DNA of 64,000 nt from Paraburkholderia lacunae (GTDB lineage Bacteria; Pseudomonadota; Gammaproteobacteria; Burkholderiales; Burkholderiaceae). The position numbers and the translations under genes are program-made. The stretch spans positions 1 through 64,000 of the forward strand of contig NZ_QHKS01000005.1 of the NCBI RefSeq assembly GCF_003353175.1. Direction: 5' to 3'. A model generated the notes under the pieces. That model searched no databases, was not told where the DNA came from, and worked only from the letters and a program-made list of their open reading frames with translations. Within the stretch, counting starts at the first letter, position 1. Each line of letters starts with the position of its first letter. Positions 17,027-26,108 of the stretch are shown here, one piece after another.

Positions 17027-17860
17027 ATGTCGCGCGGCCGTGTTCATATGCCTCGCTGCGCGATCGCCGGCGTGGAAGCGACGGTGGCCGACACCGCGCA
17101 CGCGTTTCCGCGGCATTCGCATGACCGCTTCGGGGTGGGCGTGATCGTCAGCGGCGGGCATCGGTCCGCGAGCGGGCGCGGCATGGTGGAAGCGCGCGCG
17201 AACGACGCGATCACAGTCAATCCCGGTGAAGTGCACGACGGCAGTCCGCTCGATGAGCGCGGCCGTGCCTGGCGCATGCTGTATTTCGAGCCGGCGCTGC
17301 TGGGTGGCGTGGCCGGTGAGCTTGGTGAGGCTGCAACGCGCGAGGTCGAGCTCACGCAGCCTGTCGTGCACGATCCATTGCTGAAAGTGCTGTTCGAGCG
17401 GCTGTTTGTGGCTGCGGTTGAAGCGCAATCCGCGCATGATGATCTGGTTCGCGAAGAGGCGTTGCTCGGATTGCTGGGGTATCTGGTGCGGCGTCACGCG
17501 ACGGTGCAGGCGGGGTTGGGTTCGCCGTTGTCGGCGACGAGTGTGTTGGGGCCGATTGCGCGCGCCAAGGCTCGTATCGATGACGATCCGGCGGCACCGC
17601 TTACGCTTGCCGATCTTGCCGCCGATGCCGGTATGAGCCGCTTTCAACTGTTGCGCGGTTTCGCGCATGAGATGGGGTTGCCGCCGCATGCTTATCGGAT
17701 GCAACGGCGCGTTGTGCTCGCACGGCAGCTGATTGCGCGCGGTGTAGGGCTTGCCGATGCTGCCGCCGGGGCAGGGTTTGCCGATCAGAGTCATATGACT
17801 CGGGCTTTTGTGCGGTTGCTGGGCGTGACGCCTGCCAGCTATGCGGCGGCAATGCGCTGA
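17027..17860 (+). CDS. AraC-family transcriptional regulator
   Basis: A 277-residue regulator. The N-terminal cupin (HAFPRHSHDRFGVGVIVSGG, NPGEVHDGSP) is followed by a double helix-turn-helix (LTLADLAADAGMSRFQLLRGF and GLADAAAGAGFADQSHMTRAF). ATG 17027 follows GAGGG. It is immediately upstream of a DMT exporter, so it probably controls that gene, as is common for AraC/EamA pairs. Confidence 0.9.
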   Translation: MSRGRVHMPRCAIAGVEATVADTAHAFPRHSHDRFGVGVIVSGGHRSASGRGMVEARANDAITVNPGEVHDGSPLDERGRAWRMLYFEPALLGGVAGELGEAATREVELTQPVVHDPLLKVLFERLFVAAVEAQSAHDDLVREEALLGLLGYLVRRHATVQAGLGSPLSATSVLGPIARAKARIDDDPAAPLTLADLAADAGMSRFQLLRGFAHEMGLPPHAYRMQRRVVLARQLIARGVGLADAAAGAGFADQSHMTRAFVRLLGVTPASYAAAMR

Positions 17861-17976
17861 GTTTTTTCTGTTTGCCTACGGCGTGCCACGCGTGCGTCCC
17901 TGCAATTTCGTTCAAGACCTTCCGTCCGTCCCGCCTCTAATCTGCCTGCTCATTCCAACGAATAAGGAAGGGCAGC

Positions 17977-18066
17977 ATGATGAACTACCCCCACGCTCAC
18001 ATTCGTTCGCTGCCCCCCAAGGGGGCCGCTGCCTCCCTTGGGGCGGCCCGGCGGAAGGCAGCATGA
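17977..18066 (+). CDS. 29-codon leader ORF coupled to the DMT transporter
   Basis: ATG 17977 behind GGAAGGGCAGC opens a frame (MMNYPHAHIRSLPPKGAAAS and nine more residues) whose TGA overlaps the transporter ATG as ATGA (18063-18066). It runs through a palindromic repeat, and its two ends carry similar ribosome-site/start sequences. It looks like a by-product of repeat insertion that leaves the transporter translationally coupled to a new leader. Confidence 0.4.
   Translation: MMNYPHAHIRSLPPKGAAASLGAARRKAA
17986..18056. repeat. Burkholderia-type palindromic intergenic repeat
   Basis: A G/C-rich element with hairpin-forming blocks (CCCCCCAAGGGGG, CTCCCTTGGGGCGGC). Closely similar sequence recurs between genes in Paraburkholderia genomes. 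It is flanked by near-duplicate segments, GGAAGGGCAGCATG at 17966-17979 and GGAAGGCAGCATG at 18053-18065, as after an insertion that duplicated the target. Confidence 0.6.
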
Positions 18067-18977
18067 ACTCACGCTATGCGGGATACCTGCTCTGCGCGCT
18101 CGCGATGATCGGCGTCTGCAGCACGGTGGTCGTCAGCAAATCGATTGCGGCGGGATTGCCGCCGTTCAGCGCGACGGCGCTGCGATTTGCCATTGCGTTT
18201 CCAGTATTCGTGCTGGTGATGCGCTGGCGCCGCGTGCGTTGGCCGCGGCTCGATCGGCGCGACACGCTGCTGGTGATCGCGCAGGCCGGAGCGGGTAGCG
18301 TCGGCTATACGGTGCTGCTGATCAGCGGTATGAAGCTTGCTTCGGCGGCCGATGCGGGTGTGATCGCAGGCACCTTGCCGGCTGTCTCCGCATTGGTCGC
18401 CGTGCTCGCGCTAGGCGAGCGGCCCGCACCCGCGTTGATCGGCGCGATTGCTCTAGCGACGGTGGGCGTGCTGGCCTGCACCGTCCATATCGACGATCTC
18501 ACCGCGCCTCACGCGGCCAGTTCGCTGATAGGTAACGCGCTAGTGTTCGCGGCGATTGTCTGCGAGGCGCTGTTCATCCTGCTCAATCGCAAGTTGCGCA
18601 CACCGGTCGCGGCGTTGCCGCTGTCAGCCTTGATGTGCGGCATCGGCTTCGCTGTCGCAATCGTGCCGGCATGCTTCGAAAAACCCTGGAACATACCCTT
18701 CGATGCAACCGTGTTGGCCGGCGTCGCCGGCGTGATTTATTACGCGCTCGTACCGACCGTGGCGGGCTTCGTGTTCTGGTACGCGGGCGCGGCGCGCATC
18801 AGCGGCGCGCAAGCCGGGCTCATGACGGCGCTCGTACCGGTCAGCGCGGTCGGGCTGGCCGCCGCCGTGTTGCACGAGCCGGTCAGTGCGGCCCAACTCG
18901 CAGGCGTCGCGTGCGTGCTCGGTGCGGTGCTGCTCGCTACTGTCGGCCAGATGCGCATGGTGCGCAGCGCGGCATGA
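18063..18977 (+). CDS. EamA/DMT-superfamily transporter
   Basis: A 304-residue inner-membrane protein with ten predicted helices in two EamA repeats (residues about 5-135 and 150-295). Typical elements are PPFSATALRFAIAFPVF in repeat 1 and ALVPVSAVGLAAAVLHEP in repeat 2. Family members usually export amino acids or metabolites. The start is fixed by GGAAGG and the ATGA overlap with the leader ORF. It is likely regulated by the upstream AraC protein. Confidence 0.88.
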   Translation: MNSRYAGYLLCALAMIGVCSTVVVSKSIAAGLPPFSATALRFAIAFPVFVLVMRWRRVRWPRLDRRDTLLVIAQAGAGSVGYTVLLISGMKLASAADAGVIAGTLPAVSALVAVLALGERPAPALIGAIALATVGVLACTVHIDDLTAPHAASSLIGNALVFAAIVCEALFILLNRKLRTPVAALPLSALMCGIGFAVAIVPACFEKPWNIPFDATVLAGVAGVIYYALVPTVAGFVFWYAGAARISGAQAGLMTALVPVSAVGLAAAVLHEPVSAAQLAGVACVLGAVLLATVGQMRMVRSAA

Positions 18978-19038
18978 GGCAGAGCAGGGGGCACGGTTCG
19001 AGCGGCCCTGGATGCCGCAGCGCGACCGGTACCGCTGC

Positions 19039-19677
19039 TTAGGTATTGGCAACCGAGACCACACCCGGATTGCCGACGATTGCCAGAAACTCACGACGTG
19101 TAGACGGATCGGTACGGAACGTGCCGAGCATGCGCGAGGTGACCATCGTGACGCCTGCCTTATGCACGCCGCGCGTCGACATGCATTGATGCGCGGCTTC
19201 CAGAATCACGCCGACGCCTTCCGGTTGCAGCACGTCGTTCAATGTGTCGGCGATCTGCACCGTCATCTTTTCCTGAATCTGCAGGCGCTTGGCGAACGCA
19301 TCGACGAGACGCGCCAGCTTCGAGATGCCGACCACCCGATGCCCCGGCAGATAGGCGACGTGTGCGCGGCCGATGATCGGCACCATGTGATGTTCGCAAT
19401 AGCTTTCGAAGCGGATATCTTTCAGCACGATCATTTCGTCGTAGCCGTCCACTTCGGAGAAAGTGCGGGCGAGGAGCTCGCGCGGATCGATCAGATAGCC
19501 CGCGAAGAACTCCTCATAGGAGCGCACCACGCGCGCCGGTGTGTCGATGAGGCCCTCGCGCTGCGGATCGTCGCCGGCCCAACGCAGCAGCACGCGCACG
19601 GCTGCTTCGGCTTCCTCGCGGCTAGGGCGTTCCGGCGCGGCTGCGGGTTTGGTTTTCTTTGCCTTGCTGCTGGTCAT
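19039..19677 (-). CDS. folE: GTP cyclohydrolase I
   Basis: A 212-residue enzyme that converts GTP to dihydroneopterin triphosphate, the first step of folate and pterin synthesis. Zinc and catalytic residues lie in [20 protein letters not shown] and [28 protein letters not shown] and QERMT-type (QEKMT) motifs are present. ATG 19677 follows AAAGGAGCGACGG. A Lys/Pro/Ala-rich N-terminal tail of about 25 residues precedes the conserved core. Confidence 0.95.
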   Translation of the reverse strand: MTSSKAKKTKPAAAPERPSREEAEAAVRVLLRWAGDDPQREGLIDTPARVVRSYEEFFAGYLIDPRELLARTFSEVDGYDEMIVLKDIRFESYCEHHMVPIIGRAHVAYLPGHRVVGISKLARLVDAFAKRLQIQEKMTVQIADTLNDVLQPEGVGVILEAAHQCMSTRGVHKAGVTMVTSRMLGTFRTDPSTRREFLAIVGNPGVVSVANT

Positions 19678-19800
19678 CCGTCGCTCCTTTGGGATCGCGC
19701 GTCGACGCTCGAAGGAGCGTAAGGGGTCAATGAGTGCGGCCATTGTTCCATGTTTTCGCCGGGTCGCGCTGATATCCCTTTTCGCTGCCGGGGCGCGCGG

Positions 19801-20730
19801 CTATTTCGGCCACTCGTCCTGATCGTCGTTGAAGAGTTCGGCGACCACGCCGCGCAACCAGCTCCCGCGCGGATCGTTATGAAACTTGCGATGCCAGTGC
19901 TGCCGCAGATCGAAGCGCGGCAGCGGCAGCGGCGGCTCGACCAGCGTGATCGACGCGTGCTCCGACACGTACGCGAAACCGATTGCATGCGGCACTGTCG
20001 CGAGCAGATCGGTGCGCGCGAGGATGAACGGCAGGCTCATGAAGTGCGGCGTTTCGAGCACGGCGCGGCGCTTGATGCGTTTCTTTTCCAGGAATTTTTC
20101 GAGAACTTCCTGGCTGCGTCCTTCGGCGCGGACCACCGCGTGGCCTGACGCCACAAACTGGGGCAGCGTGAGCGGCGCTTTCGAGAGCGGATGACCCGTG
20201 CGCATCAGGCAGATGAATCGATGGGTGAAGAGCCGTTGCTGAAAGAAGTTGTTTCCCGACAGATCGGGGAAATAGCCGATGGCCAGATCGACGTCGCCCG
20301 ATTCGAGTCCGCGTTCGACATGCGAGTGCGAGAGCGACACCGAGCGCAGGTTGGCGTTGGGCGCGCGTTCGGCGAAGAGTTGCAGCAGACGCGGCAGGAA
20401 GACGATTTCGCCGACATCGGAGAGCGCGATGGAGAAGGTGTGGGTGCTGGTCACGGGGTCGAAGTCTTGCGCGTCGAGCATGCCTTTTTCGATGCGCAGG
20501 AGCGCGTCGCGGGCAGCGGGCAGGATCGTCAGCGCTCGCGGCGTAGGCTCCATACCGCGGGACGTGCGCACGAACAGCGGGTCGCCGAAGTATTCCCGCA
20601 GGCGGCCCAGTGCGGTGCTGACGCGCGGCTGGCTGACGCCTAGCTGCTCCGCGGCGCGGCTGACGTTGCGGGTGTCTTCCATTGCCACCAGATAGGGAAT
20701 CAGGTTTAGGTCTAAATCGAGGTCCGGCAT
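19801..20730 (-). CDS. LysR-family regulator divergent from pcaI
   Basis: A 309-residue LysR protein. The winged helix is at 8-65 (NVSRAAEQLGVSQPRVSTAL) and the periplasmic-binding-like effector domain follows. It is transcribed away from the pca operon across a 366-base region that contains the pca promoter, the usual position of a pathway regulator such as PcaQ. Whether it is a PcaQ orthologue is not certain. Confidence 0.85.
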   Translation of the reverse strand: MPDLDLDLNLIPYLVAMEDTRNVSRAAEQLGVSQPRVSTALGRLREYFGDPLFVRTSRGMEPTPRALTILPAARDALLRIEKGMLDAQDFDPVTSTHTFSIALSDVGEIVFLPRLLQLFAERAPNANLRSVSLSHSHVERGLESGDVDLAIGYFPDLSGNNFFQQRLFTHRFICLMRTGHPLSKAPLTLPQFVASGHAVVRAEGRSQEVLEKFLEKKRIKRRAVLETPHFMSLPFILARTDLLATVPHAIGFAYVSEHASITLVEPPLPLPRFDLRQHWHRKFHNDPRGSWLRGVVAELFNDDQDEWPK

Positions 20731-20885
20731 TTTCTTTGGCCTGCGGCGCTGTGAGAGGTATTCGGTATCCGAATAGAGGGTAGTAGGTTAATGGTTGATC
20801 TGGATAGTGGGGTAAGCCTGGGGTTCGGTTTTTTTAAACCAGACCGCAGCGCACACAAAACCCTATCATCATGGAATCCCCTGCC

Positions 20886-20959
20886 TTGACAACCCGCCCG
20901 AAGGGCAACCATAATCTGCTGCGACGTTCGCTAATCGAATCAACGTTCATATAGCGAAC
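20886..20959 (+). promoter_or_regulatory. Promoter and operator-like repeat for the pca operon
   Basis: TTGACA (20886-20891), an 18-base spacer and CATAAT (20910-20915) form a strong promoter. Starting near +4, GTTCGCTA (20926-20933) and TAGCGAAC (20952-20959) form a perfect inverted repeat. The left arm continues as GTTCGCTAATCG, close to the GTTCGATAATCG core recalled for PcaR/PcaU-type IclR regulators. No pcaR gene is in the window. Confidence 0.5.
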
Positions 20960-21096
20960 AAACTCGAGGCGATGAACGAGTACTTCAATCCGGCAGGCAC
21001 AGCCGGGTAAAAAAGGCCCGGAGACCGTCCCGCAAACGCCACTGCCTGCAAAGGCAAAAGCCGATCGGTGCGCAGCGCCCCAAAAGGAAATTCGAC

Positions 21097-21795
21097 ATGA
21101 TCAACAAGATTTTCGAGTCACTTCAAGCGGCGGTCGCCGACGTCCACGACGGCGCCACCGTCATGATCGGCGGCTTCGGCACGGCCGGCATGCCGTCCGA
21201 ACTGATCGACGCGCTCATCGAGCATGGCGCGCGCGAACTCACCATCGTCAACAACAATGCCGGCAACGGCGACATCGGCCTCGCGGCGCTGCTCAAAGCC
21301 AAACGCGTGCGCAAAATCATCTGCTCATTCCCGCGCCAAACCGATTCGTATGTGTTCGACGCACTCTATCGAGCCGGTGAAATCGAACTCGAACTGGTGC
21401 CGCAAGGCAACCTCGCCGAGCGCATTCGCGCTGCGGGCGCAGGCATCGGCGGATTTTTCACGCCGACCGGCTACGGCACCAAACTCGCCGAAGGCAAGGA
21501 AACCCGTCTGATCGACGGCAGGCACTACGTGCTCGAGTCGCCGCTGCACGCGGACTTCGCGCTGATCAAGGCGTACCGGGGCGATCGCTGGGGCAACCTC
21601 GTCTATCGCAAGACGGCCCGCAACTTCGGACCGATCATGGCTAGCGCGGCCAAAACCGCGATCGTCCAGGTGTCGGAAGTGGTGCCGCTCGGCACGCTCG
21701 ATCCGGAAGTGATCGTCACCCCCGGCATCTTCGTGCAGCGCGTGATCGAAGTGCCGCAAGCGGCGCATCAAAACGCAGCCGCCACCGCCGCCTGA
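21097..21795 (+). CDS. pcaI: 3-oxoadipate CoA-transferase subunit A
   Basis: A 232-residue alpha subunit of 3-oxoacid CoA-transferase. It starts MINKIFESLQAAVADVHDG with the family motif GGFGTAGMPSELIDAL, then NNNAGNGDIGLAALL and GKETRLIDGRHYVLESPL. With PcaJ it activates 3-oxoadipate with succinyl-CoA, the penultimate step of protocatechuate breakdown. The assignment as Pca rather than acetoacetate transferase rests on the pcaBDC neighbours. Confidence 0.9.
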   Translation: MINKIFESLQAAVADVHDGATVMIGGFGTAGMPSELIDALIEHGARELTIVNNNAGNGDIGLAALLKAKRVRKIICSFPRQTDSYVFDALYRAGEIELELVPQGNLAERIRAAGAGIGGFFTPTGYGTKLAEGKETRLIDGRHYVLESPLHADFALIKAYRGDRWGNLVYRKTARNFGPIMASAAKTAIVQVSEVVPLGTLDPEVIVTPGIFVQRVIEVPQAAHQNAAATAA

Positions 21796-21808
21796 CCCGG
21801 AGACCGAC

Positions 21809-22468
21809 ATGAAGAAACTGACCCGCGATGAAATGGCCAAGCGCGTTGCGCTGGATATCCCTGAAGGCGCCTATGTGAACCTCGGCATCGGCGTGCCGAC
21901 GCTGGTGGCCAACCACCTCGCCGCCGACAAGGAAATTTTCCTGCATAGCGAAAACGGTCTGCTCGGCATGGGCCCCGCGCCCGCTCCCGGCGAGGAAGAC
22001 GACGAACTGATCAACGCCGGCAAGCAGCACGTCACCCTGCTGACAGGCGGCGCCTACTTCCATCACGCGGATTCGTTCGCGATGATGCGCGGCGGCCACC
22101 TGGATTTCTGCGTGCTCGGCGCTTTCCAGGTGTCGGCGACGGGCGATCTGGCGAACTGGCATACCGGCGCGCCCGACGCGATTCCGGCCGTGGGCGGCGC
22201 CATGGATCTGGCGATCGGCGCGAAGCAGGTCTACGTGATGATGGAGCACCTGACGAAGCAGGGCGAAAGCAAGATCGCCGCCGAATGCACGTATCCGGTG
22301 ACGGGCGTGGGCTGCGTCGATCGCATCTACACCGACCTCGCGATGCTCGACGTCACCGGCGAAGGCCTGGTGGTCCGCGAGATCTTCTCGGACATCGACT
22401 TCGACGCGCTGCACAAACTGACCGGCGTGCCGCTGATCGATGGTACCCAGGCGGCGCGCGCGGCCTGA
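21809..22468 (+). CDS. pcaJ: 3-oxoadipate CoA-transferase subunit B
   Basis: A 219-residue beta subunit. The catalytic Glu lies in HSENGLLGMGP, and GGHLDFCVLGAFQVSATGDLAN is conserved. It begins 13 bases after pcaI behind GGAG and forms the active heteromer with PcaI. Confidence 0.92.
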   Translation: MKKLTRDEMAKRVALDIPEGAYVNLGIGVPTLVANHLAADKEIFLHSENGLLGMGPAPAPGEEDDELINAGKQHVTLLTGGAYFHHADSFAMMRGGHLDFCVLGAFQVSATGDLANWHTGAPDAIPAVGGAMDLAIGAKQVYVMMEHLTKQGESKIAAECTYPVTGVGCVDRIYTDLAMLDVTGEGLVVREIFSDIDFDALHKLTGVPLIDGTQAARAA

Positions 22469-22789
22469 CCCGAAGCGAAAGCGCGGCCGATGTCTGGCCA
22501 ATGCGCATGATCCAAGCGCATGATCCAAGCGCATGATCCAAGCGCATGACCCAGGCGCATGACCCAGGCGCTACAGAAAGGCGCCCGAACGTCACACCGT
22601 CACATCGACGCGCAAGAGGCATACGCGAGGCGCGTGACATGATGGCGCGACTGACGTTCCGGCCGCGTTCGGCGCACAATACTCCGCAGCGCCGTGTGTA
22701 CGCTGTCTACCGTTCATCAGGCGCGTCTTGCCGCGCGCCGAAAGCCGCGCTAAAACCTTCACTTTCGATTCCCTCGATCATCGTCCATC
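22469..22789. other. Spacer between pcaJ and pcaB
   Basis: 321 bases containing a 13-bp tandem repeat (22503-22567) and no supported gene. There is no terminator with a T-run, so pcaBDC may be co-transcribed with pcaIJ. The pcaF thiolase sometimes found in such clusters is absent. Confidence 0.6.
22503..22567. repeat. Five tandem 13-bp repeats inside the pca cluster
   Basis: GCGCATGATCCAA occurs three times, followed by two copies of the variant GCGCATGACCCAG. The array is exact in period and lies about 35 bases after the pcaJ stop. It has no spacers, so it is not CRISPR. It is a candidate variable-number repeat. Confidence 0.85.
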
Positions 22790-24169
22790 ATGCTCGACTC
22801 CAGCGCCCGTCTGACCGGTCTCCTTTGCGGCACGCAGCCGATGAACGACACCTGGGCGCCGCGTGCCACGCTGCAGCGGATGCTCGACGTCGAAGCGGCG
22901 CTCGCCCGGGCATCGGCCGCGCATAACGTGATTCCGCCAGGCGCGGTGGCCGCGATCGAAGCGGCCTGCCACGCCGATCAGCTCGACGCCGACGCGCTCG
23001 CACGCGACGCGGCGCTCGGCGGCAACCTCGCGATTCCGCTCGTCAAGCAACTCACCGCGCGCGTGAAAGCCGCGGATGCCGAAGCGTCGAAGTACGTCCA
23101 TTGGGGCGCGACGAGCCAGGACATCATCGATACGGCGACCGTGCTGCAACTGCGCGACAGCTTCGATTTGCTGGACCGTGGCCTGCAGGCCACCTGCGAC
23201 GCGGTGGCGGCGCTCGCCGCCACCCATCGCGCGACGCCGATGATCGGCCGCACGTGGCTGCAGCAGGCGCTGCCGATCACCCTCGGTCTGAAATTCGCGC
23301 AGTGGCTCGACGCGCTGCTGCGTCATCGCGAGCGGCTCGACGCACTGCGCCCGCGCGTGCTCGTGCTGCAATTCGGCGGCGCGGCTGGCACGCTCGCCAG
23401 CTTGCGCGAGGCGGCCCCGCAAGTCACGCAAACACTCGCGCGGGAACTCGAACTCGCCGTGCCCACTTTGCCGTGGCACACGCAACGCGATCGCATTGCT
23501 GAAACGGCGTCGCTGTTCGGCATGCTGATCGGCACGCTCGGCAAGATCGCACGCGATATCTCGTTGCAGATGCAAACCGAGATCGACGAACTGGCCGAGC
23601 CCGCCGCGGCAGGCAAGGGCGGTTCGTCGACCATGCCGCACAAGCGCAACCCGGTTGGCTGCGCGGCGGTGCTGACCGCCGCAACCCGCGCGCCCGGGCT
23701 GGTCGCTACGGTGTTCGCCGGCATGGTGCAGGAGCACGAACGCGCGCTCGGCGGCTGGCAAGCCGAATGGGACGCGCTGCCGGATCTCGCGCGTCTCGCG
23801 GGCGGCGCGCTCGCCAACATCGAACAGATCGCCGCGGGTCTGAACGTCAACGTGCCGCGTCTTGCGGCGAATCTCGACGTCACGCACGGCCTGATTCTCG
23901 GCGAAGCGGTGATGCTCGCGCTCGGCGACAGCATTGGCCGGCTCGATGCGCATCATCTGGTCGAGCGCGCGTCGAAGGCGGCGATCCGCGACGGACAGAC
24001 GCTCTTCGAGGTGCTCTCGGCCGACCCCGCCGTCACCGAACATCTGCCGCCCGAGCGCTTGCAGAAGCTGCTCGACCCCGCTCAATACGTCGGCCAGGCG
24101 CACGCTTATGTGGACGCCGTGCTGGCGCTTCATTCCACGCGCGCGCCGCGCGCCACCTCCAAGGAGTAA
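22790..24169 (+). CDS. pcaB: 3-carboxy-cis,cis-muconate cycloisomerase
   Basis: A 459-residue member of the fumarase/aspartase superfamily. The signature GSSTMPHKRNPVGCA (about 282-296) is intact, and the N-terminal SSARLTGLLCGTQPMNDTWAP is typical of PcaB. It converts 3-carboxymuconate to 4-carboxymuconolactone in the cytoplasm. It is followed five bases later by pcaD. Confidence 0.95.
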   Translation: MLDSSARLTGLLCGTQPMNDTWAPRATLQRMLDVEAALARASAAHNVIPPGAVAAIEAACHADQLDADALARDAALGGNLAIPLVKQLTARVKAADAEASKYVHWGATSQDIIDTATVLQLRDSFDLLDRGLQATCDAVAALAATHRATPMIGRTWLQQALPITLGLKFAQWLDALLRHRERLDALRPRVLVLQFGGAAGTLASLREAAPQVTQTLARELELAVPTLPWHTQRDRIAETASLFGMLIGTLGKIARDISLQMQTEIDELAEPAAAGKGGSSTMPHKRNPVGCAAVLTAATRAPGLVATVFAGMVQEHERALGGWQAEWDALPDLARLAGGALANIEQIAAGLNVNVPRLAANLDVTHGLILGEAVMLALGDSIGRLDAHHLVERASKAAIRDGQTLFEVLSADPAVTEHLPPERLQKLLDPAQYVGQAHAYVDAVLALHSTRAPRATSKE

Positions 24170-24174
24170 CCGGC

Positions 24175-24966
24175 ATGGCTTACGCCGCAGTCAACGGCAC
24201 CGAACTTCACTATCGAATCGATGGTGACCGTCACGGCAACGCGCCGTGGATCGTGTTGTCGAATTCGCTCGGCAGTGATCTGTCGATGTGGACGCCGCAA
24301 GTCGCGGCGCTGTCCAAACATTTCCGCGTGCTGCGCTACGACACGCGCGGCCACGGCCATTCGGAAGCGCCGAAGGGTCCGTACACGATCGAACAACTGA
24401 GCGGCGACGTGCTAGGCCTGATGGATACGCTGAAGATCGAGCGCGCGAATTTCTGCGGCGTGTCGATGGGCGGCCTGACCGGCGTCGCCCTGGCCGCGCG
24501 TCACGCGAATCGTCTCGAGCGTGTCGTGCTGAGCAACACCGCCGCTCGCATCGGTTCGCCCGAAGTATGGGTGCCGCGCGCGGCGCGAGCACGCGCCGAA
24601 GGCATGCTCGCGCTGGCGGATGCGGTCTTGCCGCGCTGGTTCACCGCCCAGTTCATCGAGCGCGAGCCGGTCGTCCTGGCGATGATTCGCGATGTTTTCG
24701 TGCACACCGACAAGGAAGGCTACGCGTCGAATTGCGATGCGATCGACGCCGCCGATCTGCGCCCCGAAGCGCCCGGCATCAAGGTGCCGGCACTGGTGAT
24801 CAGCGGCACGCACGATCTGGCCGCGACGCCGGAGCAAGGCCGCGCATTGGCGGCGGCGATTCCGGGCGCGCGTTACGTGGAGCTGGACGCCGCGCACATT
24901 TCCAACATCGAGCAGGTGGACGCCTTCACGAAGACCGTGCTCGACTTCCTGACGGGGCCGCGATGA
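24175..24966 (+). CDS. pcaD: 3-oxoadipate enol-lactonase
   Basis: A 263-residue alpha/beta hydrolase. The nucleophile Ser is in GVSMGG, the acid Asp in GTHDLAATPEQ, and the catalytic His in LDAAHISNIEQ. It hydrolyses 3-oxoadipate enol-lactone to 3-oxoadipate. ATG 24175 follows AAGGAG. Its stop overlaps pcaC (ATGA), so pcaD and pcaC are coupled but not fused. Confidence 0.95.
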   Translation: MAYAAVNGTELHYRIDGDRHGNAPWIVLSNSLGSDLSMWTPQVAALSKHFRVLRYDTRGHGHSEAPKGPYTIEQLSGDVLGLMDTLKIERANFCGVSMGGLTGVALAARHANRLERVVLSNTAARIGSPEVWVPRAARARAEGMLALADAVLPRWFTAQFIEREPVVLAMIRDVFVHTDKEGYASNCDAIDAADLRPEAPGIKVPALVISGTHDLAATPEQGRALAAAIPGARYVELDAAHISNIEQVDAFTKTVLDFLTGPR

Positions 24967-25355
24967 ACGACGAAGACCGCTACGAAGCCGGACTCGGCGT
25001 GCGCCGCGCGGTGCTGGGCGACGCGCACGTCGACCGCTCGCTCGCGAACCGCACGGAGCTGACTGAAGAATTCCAGAACCTGATCACCCGCTACGCATGG
25101 GGCGAAATCTGGACGCGTGAAGGCTTGCCACGTCATACACGCAGTCTGTTGACGATCGCGATGATGGTCGCGCTGAATCGCAGCGAAGAGCTGGCGTTGC
25201 ATTTGCGCGCTGCGAAGAACAATGGCGTCACGCGCGAGCAGATCAAGGAAGTGCTGATGCAAACCGCGATCTATTGCGGCGTGCCGGCAGCCAATTCGGC
25301 GTTCCATCTCGCCGACAAACTGTTCCGCGAAGAGGACGCCGCAGCAAAGCCTTAA
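24963..25355 (+). CDS. pcaC: 4-carboxymuconolactone decarboxylase
   Basis: A 130-residue AhpD-like protein. Conserved segments are RRAVLGDAHVDRS, EIWTREGLPRHTRSLLTIA and TAIYCGVPAANSAFHLA. It decarboxylates 4-carboxymuconolactone to the enol-lactone used by PcaD. It is the last gene of the cluster; pcaHG are not in the window. Confidence 0.95.
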   Translation: MNDEDRYEAGLGVRRAVLGDAHVDRSLANRTELTEEFQNLITRYAWGEIWTREGLPRHTRSLLTIAMMVALNRSEELALHLRAAKNNGVTREQIKEVLMQTAIYCGVPAANSAFHLADKLFREEDAAAKP

Positions 25356-25406
25356 CGCTCTTAACGCTCGCCTCACGAAGCGCACGCCTGCCACACGGCG
25401 TTCGCT

Positions 25407-26108
25407 TCAGGCGATTTTGCTGCCGTTTCCCACCGCCGCGTCAGCCGGCAATTGCAAACGCACCGCCCGCAACACCGTATCCTTGATGACCTCGCGCCAA
25501 TGCGCGAGCGCCGCCTTGTCCATCAGCGGCTCGCCGAGAAACGCGCCCAACGTGTATTGGTTGGCGTTATAAAAATAGCCGAGCGACGCGATCATCAAAT
25601 ACACGTCGCGTGCCTTGACGTCCGCGCGAAAGACGTTTTGCGCGTGGCCCGCATCCAGCAACTTCTGCACGACCGAAATCGCATAGCCCGAAATCTCCTT
25701 CAGCTTGGACGATTTCTTCGCGTGCTTGCCTTGATGCAGATTCTCGCTCGACAGCAGCGTGACGAACTCGGGATGATCGAGGTAGTACTGCCAGACGAAT
25801 TCCACCATTTGTTCGAGGCCGTGCACCGGATCGTCGAGGTCGAGATCGAGCCTGCTTTCGGCTTCGTTGAACTGCGTGTAGATGGTCTCCAGCACTTCGA
25901 CGAACAACTGCTCCTTGCTGCCGAAGTAGTAGTAGATCATGCGGTCGTGCGAACGCGCGGCCTTCGAAATACTTTCGACGCGGCCGCTTGCATAGCCTTG
26001 CTTCGCAAAGACCTTGATGGCCGCTTTCAGAATCTTTGCACGCGTGTCCTGCGCCTGTTTCGCACGGACTCCGGTAGCGCCCGGCTTGCGGGCGGCGGTG
26101 GGACTCAT
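25407..26108 (-). CDS. TetR/AcrR-family regulator
   Basis: A 233-residue regulator. The helix-turn-helix (VFAKQGYASGRVESISKAARSHDRMIYYYFGSKEQLF, about 33-68) is followed by a TetR C-terminal ligand domain. It diverges from the N-heterocycle operon. The 390-base gap holds 9-base repeats of GACATGCG near 26148-26175 and a perfect palindrome at 26367-26384. It is probably the pathway repressor responding to an intermediate. It resembles RutR-like TetR proteins in length and layout, but that is only an impression. Confidence 0.88.
   Translation of the reverse strand: MSPTAARKPGATGVRAKQAQDTRAKILKAAIKVFAKQGYASGRVESISKAARSHDRMIYYYFGSKEQLFVEVLETIYTQFNEAESRLDLDLDDPVHGLEQMVEFVWQYYLDHPEFVTLLSSENLHQGKHAKKSSKLKEISGYAISVVQKLLDAGHAQNVFRADVKARDVYLMIASLGYFYNANQYTLGAFLGEPLMDKAALAHWREVIKDTVLRAVRLQLPADAAVGNGSKIA

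Noticed and set aside
22503..22567. Tandem repeats as a CRISPR array
   Set aside because: The 13-bp units abut without spacers and no cas genes are present.
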